The notes: generated from the sequence alone by a model not told the origin. 64,000 bases of DNA from Bacillota bacterium (GCA_023435225.1 JAEYRX010000045.1:9246-73245), one strand, 5' to 3'; positions 42,893 to 52,297 are shown, counted from the first letter of the stretch. Numbers and translations are program-made.

Positions 42893-43378
42893 ATGGATAG
42901 TAACATTTTAACAGTGGAACAAGTTGCCGCTGAACTTGACTTACATCCCAAAACAGTCAGGCGGTTTATACAAGAAGGAAAGCTTAAAGCAGGAAAAATC
43001 GGCAAACAGTGGCGGATTACCCGGGAGGACTTACAGGAGTTAATGAATACCGGTAAGCCGATTAAACCGGAAACCGAGACCAATGAAGAAAACATTATGG
43101 AAATTCCCATAAATCAGAGTGATAATTCTGTCAAGCTTAAAGTTCAGGTTTCTACAGTTGTTGATGTTTATGTAGCAGATACCGATGAAGCAGTCAGAAT
43201 CACCAACACGCTATTTGCCGTAATGAACTGTAAAGATCCTTCATACGGAGGCTCTCGTTGCGATCATGTTTTTTTTAAGAATGAATTAAAAGCCCGTTAT
43301 ATTTTGTGGGGAAGCCCCAAGTTTATAAGTAATATCCTTGAGTGCCTAACAGCGATTGTAGAGAAGAGAGATAAATAA
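42893..43378 (+). CDS. Excisionase-family HTH protein with unknown C-terminal domain
   Basis: 161 residues. The N-terminal 55 are an HTH_17 fold (LTVEQVAAELDLHPKTVRRFIQEGKLKAGKIGKQWR). The C-terminal part (about 80-161) is a separate alpha-beta domain with no recognised function. AGGAG is 8 bases before the ATG. It precedes the EF-Ts gene by 34 bp and may be cotranscribed. Confidence 0.75.
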   Translation: MDSNILTVEQVAAELDLHPKTVRRFIQEGKLKAGKIGKQWRITREDLQELMNTGKPIKPETETNEENIMEIPINQSDNSVKLKVQVSTVVDVYVADTDEAVRITNTLFAVMNCKDPSYGGSRCDHVFFKNELKARYILWGSPKFISNILECLTAIVEKRDK

Positions 43379-43412
43379 AACCACTAATTGATATACAAGT
43401 GAGGAATAAATA

Positions 43413-44333
43413 ATGATTACCCAAAGCATGATTATTGAACTGCGAGTAAAAACCGGCGCCGGCATAATGAATTGCCGGGATACCTTGATGGAAACCAATG
43501 GGGATCTGGAAAAAGCCATTACTATCCTTAAAGAAAAAGGGATGACCATCGCCGCCAAAAAAGTGGAGCGGGTTACCGCCGAAGGATTAGTCAGTGGCCA
43601 TATTTCTAAAGATCATAAAGCTGGAGCTATAATTGAATTAAATTGTGAAACCGACTTTGTGGCTATTAATGAAGAATTTGTTAAGTTAGCTGATAACTTA
43701 GCCAAGCAAGCGGTTACTACCACTACTCATATTGTGCCTGATTTTACAGCAGAAAAATATCTGGCTGGTGAAAATATAACAATCCAAGATGCATTAACAT
43801 CCTTAGTGGCAAAGTTACGGGAGAATATTACTTTACGAAGATTTGTCTCTTATAGAACAGAAAATGGATATATTCTGAATTATATTCACGGTGGCCGTAT
43901 CGGAGTTTTATTGGAGATGGCTCCTGGTAGAGATAATTCGGCGCTAGCTGGTATCGGGAAGGAAATTGCCATGCAGATTGCAGCCACTAATCCCTTATTT
44001 ATAGGTAGAGAGGATATTAATCCGGAACTCCTTGTTAATGAGACTGAAGCTTATCGAAAACAAGCCATAGATGATGGCAAACCGGAAACAATTGCCGACA
44101 AAATTGCTACAGGGAAAATTGCTAAATATATTAAAGAAAAGTGTTTGCTGGAACAAGTATGGATCAAGAATGAAGACATGACAATCGCCGATTATCTTCA
44201 GAATATGTCCGGGAAATTGGGTGGGGAAATCAAAATTATTAGGTTTACCCGGTTTGAAAAAGGCGAGGGTTTGGTCAAACGAGAAGATAACTTGGCCCAA
44301 GCTGTTCGTGAACAGATTTATGGTAACAAATAA
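43413..44333 (+). CDS. tsf: Elongation factor Ts (stand-alone copy)
   Basis: 306 residues. The N-terminal MIIELRVKTGAGIMNCRDTL and the GHISKDHKAGAIIELNCETDFVA segment are the EF-Ts signatures needed to exchange guanine nucleotides on EF-Tu. It usually lies after rpsB; here it follows an HTH gene and precedes a hydrolase. Some normally conserved residues differ (R for K in ELRVKTGAG; I for M in AGIMNC), so it may be a second, diverged copy. Confidence 0.88.
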   Translation: MITQSMIIELRVKTGAGIMNCRDTLMETNGDLEKAITILKEKGMTIAAKKVERVTAEGLVSGHISKDHKAGAIIELNCETDFVAINEEFVKLADNLAKQAVTTTTHIVPDFTAEKYLAGENITIQDALTSLVAKLRENITLRRFVSYRTENGYILNYIHGGRIGVLLEMAPGRDNSALAGIGKEIAMQIAATNPLFIGREDINPELLVNETEAYRKQAIDDGKPETIADKIATGKIAKYIKEKCLLEQVWIKNEDMTIADYLQNMSGKLGGEIKIIRFTRFEKGEGLVKREDNLAQAVREQIYGNK

Positions 44334-44356
44334 ACATAAATATGGAGGTTTCTGTA

Positions 44357-45199
44357 ATGAAAATGGGTTCACTTTATAAATCCGCCGCTGGAGAAAAGGA
44401 GATTATGGATTTATATGATAATGTACTAAGAAATTGGCCGGTCCCTTACGAAGCGGGAACCGTACCGACTCGGCATGGTGATACTTTTGTAATTAGTTGT
44501 GGCAAGAAACAAGCGCCACCTTTAGTTTTGTTGCATGGAGCATCATCTAATGCCGTCTCCTGGGTAGGTGATACCGCTGAATATAGCCGGGATTTCCGGG
44601 TATTCTTGGTAGATATACCGGGTGAACCAGGTAAAAGTTCACCGAATCGTCCTTCATATCAAGGACTTGATTTTGCCGAGTGGCTGGAGGACCTTTTAAA
44701 TAGATTGGGATTGGATAAAGTATCTATGCTTGGCCTCTCCCAAGGGGGATGGACGGCCTTAAGATTTGCCACCTACCGACCGGAGCGGGTTGCCAAATTA
44801 GTATTATTGACACCTGCTGGTGTAGTACCAACACGGGCTTCTTTTATCTTAAGTGCCATTGGATTATCTTTTTTTGGTAAGTGGGGAGCCAAAAAGCTTA
44901 ATCAAATTGTCTTTGGAAAACAGGTTATTCATCCGGAAGCAGTCAAATTTATGAATGCTATTATGACTCATTTTAAACCCCGCATTGAAAAAGAGGTTAT
45001 TTTTAAAGATGATGAATTGTCCCGTTTAAATATGCCGGTATTATTAATGGGTGGTAAGGAGGATGCAATACGGTCGATCAAGGATATTGACGCCCGGTTA
45101 CAAAAGTTGGTTCCGCAGTTGCAGACTGAGGTTATTACGGAAATGGGGCATGTATTGGTTAATATATCTGATAAGATAATTCCGTTCCTGGCTTCCTAA
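44357..45199 (+). CDS. Alpha/beta hydrolase
   Basis: 280 residues: oxyanion loop LLHGASSNA, nucleophile elbow GLSQGG, and the late histidine in TEMGHVLVN, as in soluble carboxylesterase-like hydrolases. Substrate unknown. ATG 44357 fits the ribosome site GGAGG, which is itself inside an earlier ATG. It lies 24 bp after tsf. Confidence 0.88.
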   Translation: MKMGSLYKSAAGEKEIMDLYDNVLRNWPVPYEAGTVPTRHGDTFVISCGKKQAPPLVLLHGASSNAVSWVGDTAEYSRDFRVFLVDIPGEPGKSSPNRPSYQGLDFAEWLEDLLNRLGLDKVSMLGLSQGGWTALRFATYRPERVAKLVLLTPAGVVPTRASFILSAIGLSFFGKWGAKKLNQIVFGKQVIHPEAVKFMNAIMTHFKPRIEKEVIFKDDELSRLNMPVLLMGGKEDAIRSIKDIDARLQKLVPQLQTEVITEMGHVLVNISDKIIPFLAS

Positions 45200-45226
45200 T
45201 TAATCTATAAATTATAGTAATAAATG

Positions 45227-45275
45227 TGGTTCCCGAATAATACAATTGCATATAATTCGGGAACCATTTTTCTTT
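45227..45275 (+). terminator. Terminator of the tsf/hydrolase unit
   Basis: Stem TGGTTCCCGAAT/ATTCGGGAACCA with T5 tail. Confidence 0.9.
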
Positions 45276-45334
45276 TAATATCTTGGAAAATGTGTTAAAA
45301 TACAGATTAAATTAACATAATCAGAGGGAAAGTT

Positions 45335-46819
45335 TTGAAAAGATATTTATTTTCATTTCGGGTAATCTTAATAATCACCTTTTTTATTTTAATTGCTGCA
45401 ATCCCTTCTAAGGCTGCTTGGCCAATACCGGCCAATGATTGGACTAATCAAACGGCTAAACTCAAGTATAAACAAGTCGCCTTAAGAATCTGCGATACTT
45501 TTAATCCAAATTATCTAGCGCTGGGGATTGGAGTTAACGTTTATTATCAATACCACCCGGAAGATTTCGACCGTTTTGTGGAAGTTTATAAAGATATTTA
45601 CGACACTATTAAAAGCAATCCCAAATATACATATACCAAAGTGTTTGTAACCTTTCAATTGGAAAATATGAAAGGTTTGGGTGCTGCCATAGGTTATCCG
45701 GGAAAATCACAATGGGAGATCCTTAAAAAGTTTGACGGGAAATTGGATTTACTGGTTTTTACCTCATTTCCGGAAGTGGAATACCCAACTCCGGAGGAGC
45801 TCCCGGCTGATTATTACTCTAGTATCTATAATAATGTACCGGCTAATCTTCGGGATAAGAAAATTGCTTTTTCAGAAATTGGTTGGAATTCGGAGAATCT
45901 GATTCCAATAACCGGTGAAAACAATTCCTATCTCTCACAGGTTCATTTTATCGATAAATTTGCCCATCTAATCAACTCTTTGAAAGACTCCCATAAGGTC
46001 GAGTTTGTTACCTGGACAATGATGCACGACTTTAAAAATACCGGTTCTTTTCATCCATTGCGTACAATCGGACTGCGCGATAGTACGGGAAGACCCAAAG
46101 ATGCCGATGACAGCGTATGGAAAATGTGGTATTCATTTTATCAGTTTGAGAGCCCGGCGTTTAAAATAGGTATCGGGCCAATACCTCGTAATTTCCCTGG
46201 CGCTTCCGCCAAGGACTGGCTTGATATGTATAAAAAAGTGCCAACTATTGCTTCATTAATCCTGTCTCAGACGGATTGGTATGATTCTCCCCAAAAAGCA
46301 GGCCAGATTCCCCAGGTTTTTATGGATCTCCAGGTAGCTAAGGTATTTTACCAGGCAGATTGTATTTATGGGATTAATTTCTTTAATCTAAGTAATGGAG
46401 ATGCGAAAATTTACACTGCAAAGGCAACTAATTATCCATTACTTATAGTTGGGCTTGTTATCTTTTTCATAGTTGGTATAGTTATTTGTAAAATTAAGAA
46501 TTGTTTTTCATTCCTCGGCAGATTTATCAAAAAAACAACTAGAATTCTTTTTCTGCGAAAATCACTTATTTCAAAATATTTCAATTTTAATGAAATTGAC
46601 CAAAACAATAAAGAGAGATATTTTATAGAGAGAGGTTTATCCTTCCGAGAACAGGAGGTCTTTGAATACCTAATCCGAGGCAAAAGTTATAAAGAAATAG
46701 CCGATAAGCTGAATATATCCGTGGAAACAGTTAAGAAACATGCCTCCAATATTTATCGAAAAACCGGTACTACCAGTAAATCCGAACTTAGACATAAGTT
46801 TTGGAATAATCTTAAATAA
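45335..46819 (+). CDS. Transmembrane LuxR-type regulator with extracytoplasmic glycosidase-like sensor
   Basis: 494 residues. A signal-like N-terminal helix (about 8-27) is followed by about 330 extracytoplasmic residues. These look like a TIM-barrel glycoside hydrolase: YLALGIGVNVYYQYHPEDF, DLLVFTSFP, and KIAFSEIGWNSE with a Glu near residue 181 where family-53-like enzymes place the nucleophile. A membrane helix (about 366-386) then leads to a cytoplasmic LuxR helix-turn-helix (about 434-490: LSFREQEVFEYLIRGKSYKEI, SVETVKKHASNIY). It could sense a polysaccharide outside and act directly on DNA. TTG start with GAGGGAAAG. Enzyme activity is not certain. Confidence 0.75.
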   Translation: MKRYLFSFRVILIITFFILIAAIPSKAAWPIPANDWTNQTAKLKYKQVALRICDTFNPNYLALGIGVNVYYQYHPEDFDRFVEVYKDIYDTIKSNPKYTYTKVFVTFQLENMKGLGAAIGYPGKSQWEILKKFDGKLDLLVFTSFPEVEYPTPEELPADYYSSIYNNVPANLRDKKIAFSEIGWNSENLIPITGENNSYLSQVHFIDKFAHLINSLKDSHKVEFVTWTMMHDFKNTGSFHPLRTIGLRDSTGRPKDADDSVWKMWYSFYQFESPAFKIGIGPIPRNFPGASAKDWLDMYKKVPTIASLILSQTDWYDSPQKAGQIPQVFMDLQVAKVFYQADCIYGINFFNLSNGDAKIYTAKATNYPLLIVGLVIFFIVGIVICKIKNCFSFLGRFIKKTTRILFLRKSLISKYFNFNEIDQNNKERYFIERGLSFREQEVFEYLIRGKSYKEIADKLNISVETVKKHASNIYRKTGTTSKSELRHKFWNNLK

Positions 46820-46868
46820 CTATTGTCAATACTTTGATAAACAGAAACTATTTAGGACTAATTTATTT

Positions 46869-46901
46869 AACCCGTGGCCAAACCCCGGGTTATTTTATTT
46901 G
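46869..46901 (+). terminator. Terminator of the LuxR-sensor gene
   Basis: Stem AACCCG/CGGGTT around GTGGCCAAACCC, then ATTTTATTTGTT. Confidence 0.6.
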
Positions 46902-46944
46902 TTAGGGGAGTTTATAGTTCTTATTGATTAATCTATAACTACTA

Positions 46945-46961
46945 TACCCCATAAATACCCC
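46945..46961. promoter_or_regulatory. TACCCC motif, site 1
   Basis: TACCCCATAAATACCCC, upstream of the permease gene at 47055. A GGGTAATTGTAATTTT segment follows at 46989. See sites at 52112, 56053 and 60158. Confidence 0.55.
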
Positions 46962-47054
46962 TTTTTTTACTCCAAATTCATTGTTCGGGTAATTGTAATT
47001 TTCCGGCAAAAATATCAAGATGAATATACACTCACTTAACCGGGGTATTTATTT

Positions 47055-49547
47055 ATGAGGATAATCATTCATTTTATTATCAGAAATATCATTGATAAGA
47101 AGTTCCGAACATTCCTAATCCTTTTTGCGATTAGTCTTTCAGCAGCTCTTTTCTTCGCCTCAACCGCTCTTTCCAATACGTTGGAGCAAACTTTTATGCA
47201 ACGTATGAAAAAATATTTTGGAACAGCAGAGATAGTTATCTGGCCCAATGAGAAATCACCCAATTGGCTTTTCCGGATACACAGAATGGAGAAACTACGG
47301 AAACGCTTTGAGTATGTTATCGGTACAATTGAGGTCGGCTGGGCCTATAAAAATAGAAAAGAAACCGTCAATATCGATGTCAAAGCTTATAATCTGGCGG
47401 ACTTACAAAAGATAAACCCTTTTGTGCTCGGAAAAGAAAGAGAGTTGCAACCATTCACCGGTAATAAAATCATTGTCAGCAAGAAACTGGCTGAAGAGTG
47501 CAATTTCCAAACCGGTGACAATATTGAACTGCTGTTGGGGGAGACCAAACACCGTTTTAAAGTGGTGGGTATTGCACAGCCATTTGGATTGTTTCAAGAA
47601 GACGGCCGGTCCCATACCGCCGTTATTCCTCTGAAGACAATGGCCTGCATATTATCAGCCCCAGGTTCCGTATCGGTAATTTACTTTAAATTAAAAGATC
47701 CGGCCCGGATCGAAGAGGCCATCAATGATTTAGCCAGAGAATACAGGCGTTATACGGTTCGTGAACCGCTTTCCCGTTCTGAGCTTCGGCGATATACCCA
47801 ATCGGTAACCACCCCATTCTTGATTATGGTAGTGTTGGTTTTGTTCATGAGTGTTTTTATCATTTACTCATCATTTAAAGTAATTACCCGGGAACGGCTG
47901 CCGGTAATCGGGACTTTTAGAAGTATCGGAGCCACCCGGCGAATGACTAATTTGGTTTTATTCATGGAAAGCCTTTTTTACGGCATTATCGGCGGAATAG
48001 CCGGTTGTATTTTAGGATTGGCTATTCTTTATTTAATGATGGTTTTAATGACTCCCGATTGGCTTACGGGGGTCAAGTCTTCCATTCAATTTACATCATT
48101 GCAATTATTTGGCGCTTTTCTGCTGGCGTTAGGTTTACCTTTACTTAGTTCGGTGGTTCCGATTATCCGGATCTCCAAAATCCCGTTAAAAGATATTGTG
48201 TTGAACTCAATGGAAAAACCGCGGCGGAAAAGTCCGTTCCGGCTGATAACCGGTGGTATTTCTCTTGTTTTTACCATTGTTGCGCCAATGCTGGCTCCGA
48301 AACCATGGGCTCTTTATATTGATATTATTTGTATGGTGTTGGCGGTATTATCAATAATCATGCTGGCGCCTTTTTTAACTGCTTGGTTTGTAAAATTGTT
48401 TGAAAGGGTTTACACCTATTTTCTGGGGAATGAGGGAGTATTGGCGGCCAAAAATTTACGGGAAAACCAAAGTATCCTTAATAATATTTCCTTACTGGCG
48501 ATTGGAATTTCCAGTCTTTTAATGATTAACACCATCAGTTTCAGTGTAATTACCGAAGTGGCTAATCTCTTTAAAGACGCTGATTTTGAAGTTTGGATGG
48601 GATGGTTCCCGCAGGCAGACCGTAGACTGGAAGGAATTCTCCAATCCATTGACGGTGTCAAGGATATTTACGGTATATATTCGGCGCCTCTGGTCGATAT
48701 TGAAGGAACTAAAGAAAGGATTAATCTGCTCCAAGGGATCAATACTCTCCGGTATCTTGATTTTTGGAATGTTAATATTGATGAAGACCCGAAAAAAACA
48801 ATCCGGCAGCTTGATAATGACCGTAATATCATAATTTCTTTTATTTTGAAAGATAAATTGGAGGTTAATAAAGGTGATTTTTTATCATTGAGGATGAAAA
48901 GAGGCAACCGGGTTTACCGGGTGGTTGGATTTTTTAACTCGCTGATGTGGGGGGGCAGTCACGCTTTGATCGCTGAGAAGTATTTGAAATTGGACATGGG
49001 GATCCGTTATTATGCTGATATTTACATTAAAACCTCCATGGATCCGGAGCTAGTGGTTAACAATATTCAAAAAAAATTCGAACGCTACCGGCCCTGGGTT
49101 CAAACTATGAAGCAAATCCATACCGATGAAGCCAAAGCCGAAGAACAAGTCTTTCTTGTTTTACGAGGTTTTTCGCTGATGACCTTAATCATTGGGATCT
49201 TCGGGATTTTTAATAATCTGCTGATCTCTTTTATCGAGCGAAAACGGTCGCTGGCGATGATGCGTTCGGTCGGAATGAGCAAGCGGCAAACTTTGAAGAT
49301 GATTTTTATTGAATCATTATCCGGAGGGATAATTGGCGGTTCTGCCGGAATATTGGCCGGGTCTTTACTTGTTTTTCTAATACCGTTTTTCATGAAAACG
49401 ATAAATCAGATTACTCCGATTCATTATTCCCTTAGGGAATACCTGTTTGCATTTAGCGCTGGGGTTATAATTACCGTCTTGGCTTCAGTCGGTCCGGCTT
49501 TGAATTCATCGAAAATTAATATTATTGAAGCTATAAAATATGAATGA
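47055..49547 (+). CDS. Large FtsX/MacB-type ABC permease
   Basis: 830 residues, two copies of the FtsX permease unit. The first has an N-terminal helix, an extracytoplasmic domain and three helices (about 255-375). The second ends with three helices (about 700-830), including SFIERKRSLAMMRSVGMSKRQ. Such proteins move lipoproteins, peptides or drugs, or transmit signals, with a partner ATPase. No ATPase gene adjoins it. It follows motif site 1, so it may belong to the LuxR regulon. Confidence 0.88.
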   Translation: MRIIIHFIIRNIIDKKFRTFLILFAISLSAALFFASTALSNTLEQTFMQRMKKYFGTAEIVIWPNEKSPNWLFRIHRMEKLRKRFEYVIGTIEVGWAYKNRKETVNIDVKAYNLADLQKINPFVLGKERELQPFTGNKIIVSKKLAEECNFQTGDNIELLLGETKHRFKVVGIAQPFGLFQEDGRSHTAVIPLKTMACILSAPGSVSVIYFKLKDPARIEEAINDLAREYRRYTVREPLSRSELRRYTQSVTTPFLIMVVLVLFMSVFIIYSSFKVITRERLPVIGTFRSIGATRRMTNLVLFMESLFYGIIGGIAGCILGLAILYLMMVLMTPDWLTGVKSSIQFTSLQLFGAFLLALGLPLLSSVVPIIRISKIPLKDIVLNSMEKPRRKSPFRLITGGISLVFTIVAPMLAPKPWALYIDIICMVLAVLSIIMLAPFLTAWFVKLFERVYTYFLGNEGVLAAKNLRENQSILNNISLLAIGISSLLMINTISFSVITEVANLFKDADFEVWMGWFPQADRRLEGILQSIDGVKDIYGIYSAPLVDIEGTKERINLLQGINTLRYLDFWNVNIDEDPKKTIRQLDNDRNIIISFILKDKLEVNKGDFLSLRMKRGNRVYRVVGFFNSLMWGGSHALIAEKYLKLDMGIRYYADIYIKTSMDPELVVNNIQKKFERYRPWVQTMKQIHTDEAKAEEQVFLVLRGFSLMTLIIGIFGIFNNLLISFIERKRSLAMMRSVGMSKRQTLKMIFIESLSGGIIGGSAGILAGSLLVFLIPFFMKTINQITPIHYSLREYLFAFSAGVIITVLASVGPALNSSKINIIEAIKYE

Positions 49548-49567
49548 GTTTGCTTGAGGTGAAGACA

Positions 49568-49660
49568 ATGACCAATAGAATATTTATAATATTTGGGATT
49601 ATCTTTGTAATAGGACTAATGTTGATGTGGAAATTGATTTATAGTTTTATAAACACTTAA
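49568..49660 (+). CDS. 30-residue single-pass membrane peptide
   Basis: ATG at 49568 with GAGGTG a few bases upstream, 20 bp after the permease stop. The peptide is one hydrophobic helix with basic ends. Its TAA lies inside the left end of the inverted repeat at 49657. It could assist the permease, or be a truncated remnant. Confidence 0.5.
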   Translation: MTNRIFIIFGIIFVIGLMLMWKLIYSFINT

Positions 49661-49762
49661 GGAAGCGCTGATTAATTGAATAAGTGACGATTTTGTGCTT
49701 CGTAAAATGCCTAATACCGCATATTTGCTCGCACAAAATCGGATTAATCAGCGTTTCCTTAA
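49657..49762. repeat. MITE-like inverted repeat
   Basis: 106 bp. Outer arms TTAAGGAAGCGCTGATTAAT and ATTAATCAGCGTTTCCTTAA (one mismatch), inner arms CGATTTTGTGC/GCACAAAATCG. It would form a strong hairpin and may also stop transcription before padR. Confidence 0.7.
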
Positions 49763-49770
49763 AAACCAGC

Positions 49771-49810
49771 TTGACTTTTTTTTATAGGTAATATATGATA
49801 AATCATATAT
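49771..49810 (+). promoter_or_regulatory. PadR promoter with overlapping operator
   Basis: TTGACT, 17-bp spacer, TATGAT (49771-49799). A perfect inverted repeat ATATATGAT.AA.ATCATATAT (49791-49810) covers the -10 box, as expected for autorepression by a PadR protein. Confidence 0.7.
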
Positions 49811-49845
49811 ATGATATTACATATATAAATAATAAGGAGTACCTT

Positions 49846-50406
49846 ATGTCTTTAAAACATGCAATTCTCGGGCTACTTTCCTTTAAGCCGCAAACCGGTT
49901 ATGAGATAAAAGCCAACTTTAATCAATCGATCCGTTATATCTGGAATGCTGATCAAGCCCAAATATACCGGACTCTATCGGAAACCACCAAACAAGGATT
50001 GACGGTATCAAAAACAATTCTTCAGGATGGCCGTCCCAATAAAAAAGTGTATGAACTCACTAAAGCGGGAAAAGAAGAACTCCGAAAATGGCTTGCTTCT
50101 CCAATACCGCCTAACTACCAACGCAATGAAGAATTATTACAGCTTTTTTTCGCCGGACAATTATCATCAGATGAAGATATTCTAATTAATTTGAAAAGGA
50201 TCCGTGAGGGAATCAAATCAGCCATGGCTGGCCTTTCAGCTTTGGAGTCCAGTTCGGAGCTTTTTAATCCGGCGAATAATAATTCACGAATGTACATGTT
50301 TTTTAAGGCAACGCTCGAACTTGGTATTCGTTCACAGAAACTAAACCTGGAGTGGATTGATGAAATAATCGAAAAGGTTAAAAAAGGAGAGCTTCCATCG
50401 GAGTAA
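49846..50406 (+). CDS. PadR-family transcriptional regulator
   Basis: 186 residues. N-terminal winged helix (LKHAILGLLSFKPQTGYEI, QIYRTLSETTKQGLTV, KVYELTKAGKEEL) and a C-terminal dimerisation helix domain (Vir_act_alpha_C type). AAGGAG precedes ATG 49846. It probably represses itself and the downstream hydrolase, 39 bp away. Confidence 0.88.
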   Translation: MSLKHAILGLLSFKPQTGYEIKANFNQSIRYIWNADQAQIYRTLSETTKQGLTVSKTILQDGRPNKKVYELTKAGKEELRKWLASPIPPNYQRNEELLQLFFAGQLSSDEDILINLKRIREGIKSAMAGLSALESSSELFNPANNNSRMYMFFKATLELGIRSQKLNLEWIDEIIEKVKKGELPSE

Positions 50407-50445
50407 CCCAATTTTAAAATATTTAACTATTAAAAGGAGTTTGTT

Positions 50446-51564
50446 ATGGAAAAAAAGAGATTAAGGAGCAAAGTCATGGGAATTTTACTTATTACAGGTT
50501 CAGTTTTGGTTGGATTCATCCTTATTATGATCATTGGTGGGATTATTACACAACATTTAGTTTATACTCCGCCCTTTAAAGGAGCCGATGGAAAAGTTCT
50601 CCCCGGCAGTATTGCCGAGTTTAGACGGGTTAAACTTGGCGGCAATTCACAAGCTATACTTATTAGGGGTAAAAGCATTGACAACCCGGTAGTCCTTTTT
50701 CTCCATGCCGGTCCCGGCTTATCGGAAACAGGAATGATGCGGAATATGAACTCGGTGCTTGAAGATTATTATACTATGGTTTATCTGGATCAACGGGGTG
50801 GCGGTAAATCATATTCCTTTTTCAGCGCTCCTAAAAGTATTAACACTGCACAATTAATACAGGATGTCCATGAATTAACCCAGTATTTAAAGAAAACCCT
50901 TAAAAAAGAGAAAATTATTATTATGGGGCATTCATTCGGGGCTGGTTTTTCATCGTATGCCGCTGCGCGATATCCGGAAGATTATTCACTCTGTATTAAT
51001 ATCGGTCAACCGGTTTGCCCGGTGGAGTGTGACCGTTTATCTTATCCATTTCTGCTTGATCTGGCCAAGAAAGAAGGTAATCAGAAAGCCGTTGCAGAGC
51101 TTGAAAAAGTGAATGGGTATTGGTTGTTCAAGGAGAAAAATAAATACTTCCCCGGGATGATGGTTTTAAAAAAATGGGTTGGATACTATGGTGGGCAAGT
51201 TTACGGTTATAAAGAATTCCTTCCTTTTGTATTTAAAAATCAGAAGAGTAGTGAATTTACAATCTTCGATTGGCCTCCCTATTTACTCGGAATGATGTTT
51301 GTAGGAGATAACAGCTGGGAAGTTATTTGTAACGCTGATTTCCGAAAACAAGCGCCGGAATATAAAATGCCCTTTATTATTCTGGAAGGGCGCCAAGATA
51401 TTAATACATATCCGCCCTTTGTTGAAGAGTATTTTAATATGGCGCAAGCGCCTTTTAAGAAAATGTACTGGTTTGAGAAATCGGCCCATTTTCCGAATTT
51501 AGAGGAACCGGAGTTATTTCAAAAGATCATGATTGAGGAAGTTCTGCCGATGACTAAGAACTAA
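50446..51564 (+). CDS. Membrane-anchored alpha/beta hydrolase (proline iminopeptidase-like)
   Basis: 372 residues. One N-terminal membrane helix, then a hydrolase with LFLHAGPGLSE, DQRGGGKS, GHSFGAG (nucleophile Ser) and a late His in KSAHFPNLEEP. HGPG and DQRG patterns are those of prolyl aminopeptidase-like enzymes. It may process peptides at the cell surface. Paired with padR. Confidence 0.85.
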   Translation: MEKKRLRSKVMGILLITGSVLVGFILIMIIGGIITQHLVYTPPFKGADGKVLPGSIAEFRRVKLGGNSQAILIRGKSIDNPVVLFLHAGPGLSETGMMRNMNSVLEDYYTMVYLDQRGGGKSYSFFSAPKSINTAQLIQDVHELTQYLKKTLKKEKIIIMGHSFGAGFSSYAAARYPEDYSLCINIGQPVCPVECDRLSYPFLLDLAKKEGNQKAVAELEKVNGYWLFKEKNKYFPGMMVLKKWVGYYGGQVYGYKEFLPFVFKNQKSSEFTIFDWPPYLLGMMFVGDNSWEVICNADFRKQAPEYKMPFIILEGRQDINTYPPFVEEYFNMAQAPFKKMYWFEKSAHFPNLEEPELFQKIMIEEVLPMTKN

Positions 51565-51686
51565 GTATTAGTTAGCTGGGGTTTAATTAACACTATCGCT
51601 AGATGTGTCTATCAATATATTGCGATCCGAAGCTAAAATCAGAAGTCATGCAATTTTCTCAGTTTGAAAGGGGAGAGAAGAACCAA

Positions 51687-52016
51687 ATGAAAAAAAACTT
51701 AAAAGTAGCAATTATGTCATTTCCATTCATTTGTAATTCAATCCGAAATTTAAATCAAACCTTGTTTCTAAGAAAACTGAATAATCCAAGGCGATTAAAT
51801 TTAGATTTAGAAGATTATTACCATAAAAAAAGGCTTTCTTTGCGGGAGCAAGAAGTTTTGAATCATCTTATCCAAGGCAAAAGTTATAAGGAAATAGCTA
51901 TTGTTTTAAGTATTTCAATAGAAACTGTTAAAAAACATGCATCTAATATTTATAAAAAGACTAAAACTCATAGTAAATTTGAATTGAAATATAATATTTT
52001 AGAGTTTATAGGATAA
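51687..52016 (+). CDS. Small LuxR-type DNA-binding protein
   Basis: 109 residues: about 50 unrecognised N-terminal residues, partly hydrophobic, then a LuxR helix-turn-helix (LSLREQEVLNHLIQGKSYKEI, IETVKKHASNIYKKT). The DNA-binding end is almost the same as in the sensors at 45335 and 55729. ATG 51687 follows AAGGGGAGA. No sensor domain of its own. Confidence 0.82.
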   Translation: MKKNLKVAIMSFPFICNSIRNLNQTLFLRKLNNPRRLNLDLEDYYHKKRLSLREQEVLNHLIQGKSYKEIAIVLSISIETVKKHASNIYKKTKTHSKFELKYNILEFIG

Positions 52017-52111
52017 TAACCAATTTCACTTAAACCTCAATCCGGCAAGAAAGCGGAATAAATACTGCATTTTTTTTCATGCCTTTGGCTTGCCGGAGGC
52101 AGGTTAAACCA

Positions 52112-52180
52112 AATAACCCGAAAATAACCCGTTTATTTTGATGAAATAATCCAACGGGTTATTGCATTTTTAGGATAAAA
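52112..52180. promoter_or_regulatory. TACCCC-type motif, site 2
   Basis: AATAACCCGAAAATAACCC (52112-52130) then GGGTTATTGCATTTTTAG (52156-52173) and ATAAAA. AATAACCCGTT and AACGGGTTATT form an 11-bp inverted repeat. Upstream of the Sel1 gene. Confidence 0.55.
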
Positions 52181-52297
52181 TATGTAATTCTTAATTGATA
52201 CCGGCGCCGTGGAAGACAAAGTTATCTGGTGATTTGAGGCATGAGTATAAGAACATGTAAGCCATAGAAAGAATGAAAATTTATGGAGGTAATGAAA

